Origin: Paludibacterium purpuratum
GTDB taxonomy: Bacteria; Pseudomonadota; Gammaproteobacteria; Burkholderiales; Chromobacteriaceae
Direction: 5' to 3'
Assembly (NCBI RefSeq): GCF_004363805.1
Contig: NZ_SNZP01000011.1
Location: 65,594 to 129,593 of the forward strand
DNA: 64,000 nucleotides
Of this stretch, positions 1 to 7,502 are shown one piece after another (position 1 is the stretch's first letter; every line of letters begins with the position of its first letter). The notes beneath the pieces are model-generated. The model had not been told where the DNA came from and did no database searches. It saw only the letters and a program-made list of their open reading frames with translations. The position numbers and the translations under genes are program-made.

Positions 1-431
1 CCGAGGATTTGCAGCGGGTATCGGACGAACGGTTGATCGGCCCGCTGTTGGCTATACAGGCCGCGGCGCCCCGCCTGGCGCCGACCGGCTCGATCACCCT
101 GATGTCGGCGCAACTGGCGGCTCGACCGCTCGGGGTCGGCGCGATCATGGCGGCGGCAGTCGCCGCGGTCGAGTCACTGGTACGCGCGCTGGCGCTGGAG
201 TTGGCGCCGATTCGCGTCAACGCCGTGGCGCCGGGCATGATCGACACGCCGCTACTGGATGTGCTACTCGGCGACAGCAAGGCGCAGGTGAGCGAATCCG
301 TGGCGGCATCGTTGCCGGTCAAGCGCATCGGCCACGCCGACGATGTGGCACGCGCCATCTTGCTACTGATGAGCAACGGCTTCATTTCCGGGGAGGTGTT
401 GCACGTGGATGGCGGGGGGCGTTGGGTTTAA
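1..431 (+). CDS. Short-chain dehydrogenase/reductase-like protein, 3' part (5' end outside window)
   Basis: The reading frame is open from base 3 and runs to TAA at 429-431, so the Rossmann-fold N-terminus lies upstream of the window. What remains is the C-terminal half of an SDR: a beta-strand ending in Ser (SITLMS), the helix AAVESLVRALALELAP, the NAVAPG motif and the C-terminal GEVLHVDGG segment. The usual YxxxK catalytic pair should fall about 13-17 residues after the Ser. Here that stretch reads GVGAIMAAAVAAV and has neither Tyr nor Lys. It may therefore be a non-catalytic or divergent SDR. Substrate unknown. A TTG at 9 is in frame but is not a credible start because the frame stays open upstream. 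Confidence 0.8.
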   Translation, partial: EDLQRVSDERLIGPLLAIQAAAPRLAPTGSITLMSAQLAARPLGVGAIMAAAVAAVESLVRALALELAPIRVNAVAPGMIDTPLLDVLLGDSKAQVSESVAASLPVKRIGHADDVARAILLLMSNGFISGEVLHVDGGGRWV

Positions 432-459
432 CGGGGAGGTCGGTTTTTGTGCCATATAA

Positions 460-488
460 TTGACATATTTATAATGATTTACTATGAC
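460..488 (+). promoter_or_regulatory. Candidate sigma-70 promoter for the chemoreceptor gene
   Basis: A perfect -35 hexamer TTGACA (460-465) is followed after 17 bases by TATGAC (483-488, 4 of 6 matches to TATAAT), in an AT-rich stretch unlike the surrounding high-GC DNA. It ends about 70 bases before the chosen start codon at 557. Prediction from sequence only. Confidence 0.5.
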
Positions 489-556
489 AGAGTAAAACAC
501 TAACAATTGCTCGCGCACCCTTGATATCGCCAAGACGCGGGCTGTCAGGGGGCACG

Positions 557-2143
557 ATGTTGACCATCAAGCGGCAACTGCAGTTGTTTGCGGGCATCGT
601 TTTCTTGGCCATGCTTGCTTGCATGGCGGTGACCTGGGTCGGTCTCGATGCCTTGAGCCGCGAAGCGGGCTCGGTTCACCGCCAGCAACTTGCGATCCAA
701 GGTGTGACGGAAATCAAAGGTAGCGCACTGTCGACCATCGAGCTCGATCCGACCAGCGCCGACACCAAGAAAATCTTCGCCGATGCCGAGCAGAATATCG
801 GTCGCTGGTCCGAACGCTTGCAGACCCTGCAGGACAATCCCGAACGTGTCGAAACCCGCAATCGCTTGCTGGCGATGTGGAAGGATTACGACACGCGTTC
901 GCAAGGGCTGATACAGCTGGCGACCCACGATGCCAAAAGCGCCAACGATCAGGTGGTGACGCTCTACCATGGCGGCTTCCAGCCGTTTCAGACCCAGCTT
1001 GAGCAATTCATCACCCAAGTTGTCCAGGATGCCGATCAAGTGCGAGCCGAGTCGCAGGATACCGAGCTACACATCCGTATCGTCATCGGTGCGACGCTGT
1101 TGGTGGCGTTGCTACTGATTATCGGCGGCCTGACCTTCTTGGGCAAAAAGCTGCTGGGTGCATTGGAGTCGATGCGCTCGACCATGCGCGAGGTCAGCCA
1201 GCGCAATGACTTCACGCTGCGGGCGCCGTTGACGGGACAAGACGAGATCGGGCAGACCGCCGAGGCTTTCAATGCGTTGCTTGCGCATTTGCAGAAGGAT
1301 TTGCTCGATCTCTCGGCACGCGCGATGACCGTGCTCGAACATTCCACCCAAGTCAATGTGGCCGCGGACAATATCCTGCATGCGGCGTCCGAGCAAGGTA
1401 GCAGTTCGAAAGAGGTGGCCGGTCGCGTGGAGGAGGTGGCCGGCAGTGTCAGCCTGATCGCCGATCAGACTCAGCAAGTGCAGGTTCAATCGCAAGAAAG
1501 CAGTGAATTGGCGCTATCCGGATCGGACATCATTTCGCACACCATCCAGGATATCCGCCAGATCTCCAGCGTGGTGGCCAATACCGCCAATGCCATTGTT
1601 AATTTGAGTGCGCAAAGCTCGCAGATCACCGGCGTGGTGCAGGTGATTCGCGAGGTGGCGGATCAGACCAATCTGCTGGCGCTCAACGCCGCGATCGAAG
1701 CCGCGCGCGCCGGCGAAGCCGGCCGGGGGTTCGCGGTGGTGGCGGATGAAGTGCGCAAGCTGGCCGAGCGCACGGCGGCCTCGACGCGGGAGATCGGCGA
1801 GAATCTGCGCGCCATGGAAGAGGCGGCGCAACAGGCGGTCAGTCAGATGCACGAAGCCGAACAACTGGTGACTGGCAGCGTGGAGCGCGCGGATCAAGCC
1901 GACCAGTCGATCAAGGCCATCGGCAACGCTTCCAGTAGCGCGGCGCATTCCGTTTCCAGTATCGCCGATGCGCTCGACCAGCAGCGCGTCGCCAACCAGA
2001 GCATTACCAAGCAAATCGCCAATATTGCCGAGATGGCCAGTCAGGTGAGCGATAGCGCCGCCAATACCTCGAAAACCGCACAGGACCTGAAGCAGGTGTC
2101 GGAGCAACAGCTGCAAATCCTCAAGCGGTTCCGGCTGGGGTGA
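557..2143 (+). CDS. Methyl-accepting chemotaxis protein
   Basis: Transmembrane chemoreceptor of 528 residues that would signal through CheW/CheA to the flagellar motor. Order: TM1 at about residues 10-30; a periplasmic four-helix-type ligand domain of about 140 residues; TM2 at about 173-195; a HAMP domain; then a long cytoplasmic coiled coil. The coiled coil carries the conserved hairpin tip ([20 protein letters not shown], then [18 protein letters not shown]). The ATG at 557 is preferred over an in-frame TTG at 521 because AGGGGG lies just upstream. No C-terminal NWETF-type pentapeptide for CheR tethering is present. Monocistronic: a promoter candidate precedes it and a terminator follows. 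Ligand unknown. Confidence 0.95.
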   Translation: MLTIKRQLQLFAGIVFLAMLACMAVTWVGLDALSREAGSVHRQQLAIQGVTEIKGSALSTIELDPTSADTKKIFADAEQNIGRWSERLQTLQDNPERVETRNRLLAMWKDYDTRSQGLIQLATHDAKSANDQVVTLYHGGFQPFQTQLEQFITQVVQDADQVRAESQDTELHIRIVIGATLLVALLLIIGGLTFLGKKLLGALESMRSTMREVSQRNDFTLRAPLTGQDEIGQTAEAFNALLAHLQKDLLDLSARAMTVLEHSTQVNVAADNILHAASEQGSSSKEVAGRVEEVAGSVSLIADQTQQVQVQSQESSELALSGSDIISHTIQDIRQISSVVANTANAIVNLSAQSSQITGVVQVIREVADQTNLLALNAAIEAARAGEAGRGFAVVADEVRKLAERTAASTREIGENLRAMEEAAQQAVSQMHEAEQLVTGSVERADQADQSIKAIGNASSSAAHSVSSIADALDQQRVANQSITKQIANIAEMASQVSDSAANTSKTAQDLKQVSEQQLQILKRFRLG

Positions 2144-2177
2144 ATCCAAGGAGTCGCTCTAGCCTCGTCTCGATCCG

Positions 2178-2205
2178 CCCCGCGAGTTATTCGCGGGGTT
2201 TTCCT
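2178..2205 (+). terminator. Rho-independent terminator after the chemoreceptor gene
   Basis: 8-bp stem CCCCGCGA / TCGCGGGG (2178-2185 with 2191-2198), 5-base loop, followed by TTTTCCTT. Confidence 0.9.
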
Positions 2206-2318
2206 TGTCCAGCGTCAAATCTTGTCGCCAACTACGGGTGGCTGTGCGGTCTGTGGTGTGCTGAAATGGTGCTGGCACATCGCCAATGACGATACCGTTC
2301 GGAGCGGAAAGCGACACC

Positions 2319-3539
2319 ATGACGGCCTCTCCTCTGTTGTACCTGCAATCCGGCGGCCCGACCGCCGTGCTCAATGCCTCGGCCCAGGGCGTGATCGAAG
2401 CCGCCCGCCGGCTGGATCTGCCGCTCTACGCCGCGCGCGATGGTCTGGCTGGCTTGGTGAAGGGCGAGTTGGTCGATACCACGCGCGCCACCGATGCGGA
2501 AATCGCTCGGCTATCGACTTTGCCCGGCGCCAGCTTCGGCGTCAGCCGGCACATGTTGCCGACCTGGGAAGAAGCGCCGCAGGAGTGGCTGGCGCTGCGC
2601 GACGTGTTGGAGCGGCACGATATCCATCACCTGCTGATCAATGGCGGCAACGGTAGCATCGGCTGCGCGGCCCGCTTTGTGGAGTTCGAACAACACACCG
2701 GCTACCCGCTACGCGTGATCGGCATTCCCAAGACCATCGACAACGACCTGGTCGGCACCGATTTCAGCCCCGGCTTCCCCTCCGCCGCACGTTTTTTGGC
2801 GACCCAGATGCGCGAAGTGGCCGTGGACATGGCCAGCATGGCGCAGCGACGCATCTTCATCATGGAAACCATGGGCCGCCACACCGGCTGGCTAGCGGCA
2901 TCGACCGCCGCCGCGGCGCAATATGCCGGCGACGCCCCGCAACTGATTCTGCTGCCGGAGGCGACTTTCGACGCCGAGCGCTTTTTGCGGAAGGTGCGGC
3001 AAAGCCTGGATGAGCATGGCCACTGCGCGATCGCCGTGGCCGAGGGGTTGGAAGGCGCCGACGGCCGGCCGCTGGCCGAGTTCCGTCCCGACGCGACCTA
3101 TGGCCACGAACAATTGGGCGGCGTCGGCACTTGGCTGGCGGGCTTGGTCAAGCGCGAGTTGGGCATGACGAGCCATGTGGCCCAGGTGGATTGCTTGCAG
3201 CGCGCGGCACGCCATCTGGCGTCGGCCGTCGACCTGCGTTTGGCCCACCAGGCCGGCAGTACCGCCGTGGAGTGGGCGGTGAACGGCAAGCAGGGCGTGA
3301 TGACCGCCTTCGCGCGCCGGGCGACCGACACGCCCTCTTGGGAGGTCGAACCGGTGCCGCTCGCATCGATCGGCGACCGCGAACGCCGCATGCCGGCCGA
3401 ATTCATCGACGCCGACAACTTGTGGGTCACGCCGGCTTATCTCGACTATCTGCGGCCATTGTTGGCCGGCCCCGCGGCCGTGCCGTGGGACAAGGACGGC
3501 CTGCCCGATTGCCGGGCGATCGACTGGGTCAGTATCTAA
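2319..3539 (+). CDS. 6-phosphofructokinase family protein (ATP or PPi donor unresolved)
   Basis: PFKA-fold enzyme of 406 residues, phosphorylating fructose 6-phosphate. Visible motifs: QSGGPTAVLN at the N-terminus, GGNGSIG, PKTIDND (catalytic Asp loop), METMGRHTGW (substrate binding) and LLPE. The donor-discriminating pair is mixed. The position that is Asp in PPi-dependent enzymes is Gly here (GGNGS), while the position that is Gly in classical ATP enzymes is Lys (PKTIDND). Gly/Lys enzymes of this kind include ATP users, so the PPi-dependent label often given to such proteins should not be assumed. ATG 2319 is favoured by an upstream purine-rich GGAGCGGAAA; an in-frame ATG at 2286 has no ribosome site. 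It lies outside the Entner-Doudoroff block of this window. Confidence 0.9.
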   Translation: MTASPLLYLQSGGPTAVLNASAQGVIEAARRLDLPLYAARDGLAGLVKGELVDTTRATDAEIARLSTLPGASFGVSRHMLPTWEEAPQEWLALRDVLERHDIHHLLINGGNGSIGCAARFVEFEQHTGYPLRVIGIPKTIDNDLVGTDFSPGFPSAARFLATQMREVAVDMASMAQRRIFIMETMGRHTGWLAASTAAAAQYAGDAPQLILLPEATFDAERFLRKVRQSLDEHGHCAIAVAEGLEGADGRPLAEFRPDATYGHEQLGGVGTWLAGLVKRELGMTSHVAQVDCLQRAARHLASAVDLRLAHQAGSTAVEWAVNGKQGVMTAFARRATDTPSWEVEPVPLASIGDRERRMPAEFIDADNLWVTPAYLDYLRPLLAGPAAVPWDKDGLPDCRAIDWVSI

Positions 3540-3555
3540 GGATGATCGCTCGAGG

Positions 3556-3595
3556 CGGCCCGCTCCCCGTTCGGGGGGGCGGGCCGTTTTCGTTT
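3556..3595. terminator. Strong hairpin terminator between convergent genes
   Basis: GC-rich stem: CGGCCCGC (3556-3563) pairs with GCGGGCCG (3579-3586), and an inner TCCCC faces GGGGG. A TTTTCGTTTG tail follows on the plus strand. It serves the phosphofructokinase gene. The gene on the other strand stops at 3598, so its transcripts also meet this hairpin, though the minus-strand side lacks a T-run. Confidence 0.85.
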
Positions 3596-3597
3596 GC

Positions 3598-4416
3598 TCA
3601 GGGCATTTCGCTCAGCGCCAACCGGCCCACCAACTCTACGCCGAAGTCCACCGCACGTTCGATGGCCTGGGTGCACAGCGCCGAATCGGCGAACGGGCTG
3701 TCGTCGCCGATCACGCCCAGCACGCAGCCGCTGCGGATCGCTTGGCCCATTTGGCGAGCGTAGACCTGCGACAGCACGAATAGATGCGAGGCCTCCATTT
3801 CCGACGCCACCACGCCATAGGCGCGTAGCTTGGCCATGAAGGCGCGGTGTTCGTCCGCCATCGGCCCGCAGAGGAATTCGCGCGCATACAGCGAATCCTT
3901 GGAGTGCACGATGCCGAACTTCACCGCGTGGTCGCGACCGGCGGCCAGTTGGCGCGCGGCGAGCGCCATCTCCAGATCCGCCACCGCCGGGAAACAGGGC
4001 GGTACATAGTTGCCGCTGGTGCTTTCGTCGCGCACGGCGGCCGTGGCGAACACCACATCGCCGACACGTACGTCCGGCTGCATCCCGCCGGCCGTGCCGA
4101 TGCGTAGAAAACGGCGTGCGCCGAGGAAAATCAGCTCGCTCAAGATCAGATCCACGCTGGGCGCGCCCATGCCGGTGGCGATGGCGGCCATCTGGATGGT
4201 GCGGCCGTCGCGCACCATCTCGCCCAGGTAGAGGTGGTGCCCGCGCGGGCTGGGTTTGACCGTGACATTGTGAAAATAACGGTCGGCGATTTCGCCGGCC
4301 CGGCCGTTGGAGCCGGGAATGATCACATAACGGCCGATATCGCCGTTGCCGGCAAAGTCTTCGCGGCAGGCATCGAAGTGGTGGGGCCGGAAGGTGGCAA
4401 GGTCAAGATGGTCCAT
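3598..4416 (-). CDS. Nucleoside phosphorylase, uridine phosphorylase-like
   Basis: PNP/UDP-family phosphorylase of 272 residues, predicted to cleave a nucleoside with phosphate to base plus ribose 1-phosphate. Landmarks: IPGSNGRAGEIA (phosphate loop region), TGMGAPS, RIGTAGGMQPDVRVGDVV (family signature), KDSLYAREF, and SEMEASHLF, the Met-Glu region that contacts ribose. It is about 20 residues longer than E. coli Udp (253). The start is supported by AGGA about 10 bases upstream. The overall pattern fits uridine phosphorylase best, but specificity for uridine versus purine nucleosides cannot be fixed by eye. It stands alone, with a TetR gene on the same strand upstream. Confidence 0.85.
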   Translation of the reverse strand: MDHLDLATFRPHHFDACREDFAGNGDIGRYVIIPGSNGRAGEIADRYFHNVTVKPSPRGHHLYLGEMVRDGRTIQMAAIATGMGAPSVDLILSELIFLGARRFLRIGTAGGMQPDVRVGDVVFATAAVRDESTSGNYVPPCFPAVADLEMALAARQLAAGRDHAVKFGIVHSKDSLYAREFLCGPMADEHRAFMAKLRAYGVVASEMEASHLFVLSQVYARQMGQAIRSGCVLGVIGDDSPFADSALCTQAIERAVDFGVELVGRLALSEMP

Positions 4417-4519
4417 TGCGGCAATTCCTGAGGTGTATGCAAGGAAGTAGCTTTATATGAAGACATTACAACGGGATGACGGCAATGGATTTGATCTGAC
4501 TACGGGTAGTTTGCATTCG

Positions 4520-4547
4520 GTAGTGTGCGTTCGCGAAGCAACGCACA
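4520..4547 (+). repeat. REP-like palindrome with GTAG head (copy 1)
   Basis: GTAG followed by a hairpin, GTGCGTT (4525-4531) / AACGCAC (4540-4546) with loop CGCGAAGC. It differs from the copy at 28096-28123 at only 2 of 28 positions. It lies in the 145-bp gap between the phosphorylase and tetR genes. Confidence 0.7.
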
Positions 4548-4561
4548 AATTCTCCACACCC

Positions 4562-5209
4562 CTAAAATCCGTGCATTGCCTGCGACTCGGGCACGGCGTA
4601 CTGCGCGAGGAACATCGTCACCGCGCTATCCACGACCTGACGTTGCATGGCGTCGGACAAGGGCGGTTGTCCCAGCGTGATCTGCGGCCAGAAGGCGAAT
4701 GCCTTGACCAGCGCATGCAATTGGTTGGCGGCGAAGACGGGGTCGACGGCTTTGAGTTTGCCGTCCGTTTGCGCGGCACGGATCCAGCCGACGATGTTTT
4801 CCTCGCGCTCGTCCATCCGCGCCACCATTTCCCGCGCCCGTTCGGGGGCGTGGATGGTTTCGGCGATGGCGACGCGTGCCAGATCCATGAAGTTACCGTC
4901 GGCGAGCAAAGCCATTTTCGATTGCAGCAGCGCGCGCAGTTGTGCGGCCACGGGTTGGTCGGCGCGGTAGTCGCACGCCATCCGCTCCTGGCTGCTGTGC
5001 CACAGCTGCAGCAGGATTTCCGTGAATAGCGCTTCTTTACTGGCGAAATGGTTGTACACCGTGCGCTTGGAGACTTCGGCGCGCGCGGCGATCTTGTCCA
5101 TGCTGGTGGCGTCGAAACCGTTGTCGCGGAATTCGGCGGTGGCGGCTTGCAGGATGGCCGCGCGTTTGCGGTCGGTGAGTCGTTGTGCGGGCGTCATGAG
5201 TATCGGCAT
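4562..5209 (-). CDS. TetR/AcrR-family transcriptional regulator
   Basis: Repressor-type regulator of 215 residues. The N-terminal TetR helix-turn-helix is clear: AILQAATAEFRDNGFDATSM, then KIAARAEVSKRTVYNHF and SKEALF. The remainder is an all-helical ligand-binding and dimer domain with a TetR_C-like end. Start taken at MPILMTPAQ (5209); MTPAQ at 5197 is an alternative, and neither has a good Shine-Dalgarno. The frame stays open far upstream, but that part overlaps the divergent gene and is not protein-like. It diverges from a metallo-hydrolase gene across about 90 bp containing a perfect palindrome, so it probably represses itself and that neighbour. Confidence 0.9.
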   Translation of the reverse strand: MPILMTPAQRLTDRKRAAILQAATAEFRDNGFDATSMDKIAARAEVSKRTVYNHFASKEALFTEILLQLWHSSQERMACDYRADQPVAAQLRALLQSKMALLADGNFMDLARVAIAETIHAPERAREMVARMDEREENIVGWIRAAQTDGKLKAVDPVFAANQLHALVKAFAFWPQITLGQPPLSDAMQRQVVDSAVTMFLAQYAVPESQAMHGF

Positions 5210-5260
5210 CGAGTGGATGTTGCATTTTACACTGATGAGTTTACTTTTCTCAAAACAGAA

Positions 5261-5275
5261 ACTACACTGTGTAGT
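5261..5275. promoter_or_regulatory. Palindromic operator between tetR and the metallo-hydrolase gene
   Basis: ACTACAC-T-GTGTAGT is a perfect 7+1+7 inverted repeat, overlapping a TATACA (-10-like, 5275-5280) that faces the plus-strand gene at 5300. Size, symmetry and position fit a TetR-family operator. Which protein binds it is inferred from adjacency only. Confidence 0.65.
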
Positions 5276-5299
5276 ATACATTTTTCTGGCCACCTCACC

Positions 5300-6376
5300 A
5301 TGCCAAACGCCGCCTCCGCCACTGTTGCTCGTCAATCCGCCGAATCGCGCGCGGCGCAATCGCGTCGCCTGGCCGGCCCGCCAGAAGGAGGGCGATGGAA
5401 GATGCTTGGTCTCATGTGGCAGTTTCTGTTCAATAAGCCGGTCGACACGGTTCCCGGCGGGGCGATCCCGCTGGTGTCGTTGACGCGAGCGCAACTGGAT
5501 GCCGCCGCGGACGGCTCGCTGTGGCGCTTGGGCCACTCGACGGTGCTGCTCAAGCTGCATGGCGTCTTTTGGCTGACCGATCCGGTGTTCGCCAAACGCG
5601 CCTCACCGGTGCAGTGGGCGGGCCCGCGCCGCTTTCATCCGGCGCCGATCGGCATCGACGAGTTGCCGCCGATCCAGGCGGTGATTCTCTCGCACGACCA
5701 TTACGACCACTTGGATCGTGCGGCGATCATGCAGCTGGCGGGCAAGACGGCATGGTTTCTGACCCCGCTGGGCGTGGGCGAAAGGTTGATTGGTTGGGGC
5801 ATCGATCCGGCCAAAGTGCGGCAACTGGATTGGTGGCAAGAGACGGCGGTCGCCGGCGTGCGCTTCGTCGCCACCCCGGCACAGCATTTCTCCGGTCGCG
5901 GGTTGTTCGACGGCAACCGCACGTTGTGGGCGTCATGGGTCATGTTGGCAGGCGATCTGCGCGTGTTCTTCAGCGGCGATTCGGGCTATTTCGACGGTTT
6001 CAAAACCATCGGCGACCGTTACGGCCCCTTCGATCTGACCTTGATGGAAACCGGTGCCTACGACGTCAACTGGCCGGCCGTGCACATGCAGCCGGAACAG
6101 ACCTTGCAGGCGCATTTCGACTTGAAGGGCCGCGTGCTGCTGCCGATCCACAACGGCACCTTCGACCTGGCGCTGCATGCTTGGGACGCGCCGTTCGAGC
6201 ACATCGTCGCACTGGCCGAGGCTCACGGCGTACCGTTGGCGACACCGCGCATGGGTGAGACGGTGGTTATCCGGCGCGCCGACAACAACCGCCGCTGGTG
6301 GCGGGCGGTGGCACGGCGCGAGGCGCGGTGTGGCCATCAACGGCGCACGTTCAGTTTTTCTAACAGCCGCGGTTAG
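5300..6376 (+). CDS. MBL-fold metallo-hydrolase (RomA / NAPE-PLD-like, COG2220 type)
   Basis: 358-residue protein with a metallo-beta-lactamase fold. The zinc motif SHDHYDHLD follows ILD-type strands, and further ligands appear in TPAQHFSGRG, FFSGDSGYFDGF and LLPIHNGTFDLAL. The N-terminal SLWRLGHSTVLLKLHGVFWL strand pair is typical of the UlaG/RomA/NAPE-PLD branch, which acts on phosphodiester- or lactone-type substrates; the substrate here is unknown. A TetR-plus-RomA arrangement is known around enterobacterial multidrug-response regulators, so a stress-response role is possible. ATG 5300 is the first start after the divergent operator. The last 35 or so residues are Arg-rich and look unstructured. 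Confidence 0.85.
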   Translation: MPNAASATVARQSAESRAAQSRRLAGPPEGGRWKMLGLMWQFLFNKPVDTVPGGAIPLVSLTRAQLDAAADGSLWRLGHSTVLLKLHGVFWLTDPVFAKRASPVQWAGPRRFHPAPIGIDELPPIQAVILSHDHYDHLDRAAIMQLAGKTAWFLTPLGVGERLIGWGIDPAKVRQLDWWQETAVAGVRFVATPAQHFSGRGLFDGNRTLWASWVMLAGDLRVFFSGDSGYFDGFKTIGDRYGPFDLTLMETGAYDVNWPAVHMQPEQTLQAHFDLKGRVLLPIHNGTFDLALHAWDAPFEHIVALAEAHGVPLATPRMGETVVIRRADNNRRWWRAVARREARCGHQRRTFSFSNSRG

Positions 6377-6392
6377 CCGGTGCGGCTAACCG
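6370..6392 (+). terminator. Hairpin at the end of the metallo-hydrolase gene
   Basis: GGTTAGCCG (6371-6379) / CGGCTAACC (6383-6391), 3-base loop. The gene's TAG stop lies inside the left arm. There is no T-run, so this is either a weak terminator or a 3' stability hairpin. Confidence 0.5.
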
Positions 6393-6435
6393 GTACGACC
6401 CGCACGCCATAGAATCTGGCCATCTCAACTGACCG

Positions 6436-7047
6436 ATGCGTATCATGGATCAATGGCTGCTTTATTGCGGGGTGGTTTTTCTAGTGGTGTATTGCCCGGG
6501 GCCGATGACGATGTTTTCGTTATCCAACGGCATCGCGCTGCCGCGGCATGTCTCCCTGGCCGGTATTGCCGGGGGAACGGTGGCTTACTGCCTGCAGATC
6601 GCGGTGACCTACTTTTCCCTGGGGTGGATCGCGGCGCAGTCGCAAGGGCTGTTTCATGCGGTCAAGCTGGCGGGCGCGGGTTATTTCTTTTGGATGGCGT
6701 ACCGGCAGATCGCATCGGGCGGTTTCGACCTCTCGGCGCGCGGCGTGGGCCGGCCGAGTATACCCGGCACTTTCGCCAAGGGTTTCGCGATCGCCGCCAC
6801 CAATCCTAAGTCGATCGTGTTCTTCGGCGCGCTGTTTCCGCAATTCATCCGCCCAGGCGCCCCTTACAGCGAGCAATTCATCGTGCTGGGCCTGTCGTAT
6901 CTGGCGATTCAATTCTCCAGCGGCTTGGTCTATGTCGTCTTCGGCTCGAAATTGATCGATTTCCTGCAGCGGCGCACGACGCCTAAAACCCAGTCCAGGG
7001 TCATGGCATCGGCTTTGGCGCTGGTGGGACTGGTGTTATTGAGCTAG
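6436..7047 (+). CDS. LysE/RhtB-family amino-acid exporter
   Basis: Inner-membrane protein of 203 residues with about six hydrophobic segments. Family landmarks: the N-terminal YCPGPMTMFSLSNG (the P-G-P loop), GGTVAYCLQIAVTY, LAGAGYFFWMAYRQI, and FAKGFAIAATNPKSIVFFGA (the conserved NPK loop). It probably exports an amino acid or homoserine lactone-like solute. MDQW at 6445 is an alternative start. The C-terminus ends abruptly at ALVGLVLLS, a few residues short of the usual end of the last helix. The next codons, in the same frame, belong to a higB remnant, so the 3' end of this gene may have been trimmed at a deletion junction. Confidence 0.9.
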   Translation: MRIMDQWLLYCGVVFLVVYCPGPMTMFSLSNGIALPRHVSLAGIAGGTVAYCLQIAVTYFSLGWIAAQSQGLFHAVKLAGAGYFFWMAYRQIASGGFDLSARGVGRPSIPGTFAKGFAIAATNPKSIVFFGALFPQFIRPGAPYSEQFIVLGLSYLAIQFSSGLVYVVFGSKLIDFLQRRTTPKTQSRVMASALALVGLVLLS

Positions 7048-7158
7048 GTCTGGTACGAACATCTTGATGCCGTGACGGTCAATGCCAACTGGCGGCTGAC
7101 CTTTCGCTTTCTACCCAATGGCGATGCCGAACTGGTCGATTACCAGGATTACCACTAG
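7048..7158 (+). pseudogene. higB: higB toxin remnant (C-terminal 36 codons only)
   Basis: Directly after the exporter's TAG stop, and in the same frame, 36 codons encode a sequence beginning [20 protein letters not shown] and ending [11 protein letters not shown], then TAG at 7156-7158. This is the characteristic C-terminus of RelE/HigB-type mRNA interferases (NWRLTFRF...DYxDYH). The first roughly 55-60 residues of the toxin and any start codon are missing. Intact higA follows 11 bases later in the normal toxin-then-antitoxin order. I read this as a toxin gene deleted from its 5' side. It could be translated only by readthrough of the exporter stop. Confidence 0.85.
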
Positions 7159-7169
7159 GAGACCTCAAC

Positions 7170-7448
7170 ATGAGCCGTATGCATAACCCGGCACACCCTG
7201 GCGAGGTGCTGCAAGACTGGTTGGAAGGTATTAGCGTTACCGATGCCGCACGTAAGTTGGGTGTGACACGCCCAGCGCTGTCGCGCATCCTACATGGTCA
7301 TGCGGGCATCAGCGCCGATATGGCGCTTCGCTTGGCCGAAGCGTTGGGAACCAGCCCAGAGCTGTGGCTCAACATGCAGACCGCTTGGGATTTGTGGCAA
7401 GCAGCGCAGCGACCCCGACCGCATGTCGAGAAGCTGCTGGCCGCCTGA
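7170..7448 (+). CDS. higA: HigA-type antitoxin (XRE helix-turn-helix), orphaned
   Basis: 92-residue DNA-binding antitoxin. It opens [15 protein letters not shown] and carries an XRE helix-turn-helix ([20 protein letters not shown]). The HigA hallmark [20 protein letters not shown] then leads into [12 protein letters not shown]. The ribosome site AGGAG sits 9 bases upstream and overlaps the stop of the toxin remnant. Length and motifs are normal, so the antitoxin appears functional although its toxin is truncated. Without the usual 5' promoter and operator of the operon, expression may depend on readthrough from the upstream exporter. It may now act only as a repressor or as a protective anti-toxin. 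Confidence 0.92.
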   Translation: MSRMHNPAHPGEVLQDWLEGISVTDAARKLGVTRPALSRILHGHAGISADMALRLAEALGTSPELWLNMQTAWDLWQAAQRPRPHVEKLLAA

Positions 7449-7502
7449 TCAACCGTATCCATTTCTTGTCCCACTGCCCGGCTGGGCGCTGCTGACCCAG
7501 CT

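Noticed and set aside
4562-5560. Extended N-terminus for the TetR gene (332 codons)
   Set aside because: The extra 117 residues overlap the divergent hydrolase and its operator and lack family resemblance. The TetR domain starts normally near 5209.
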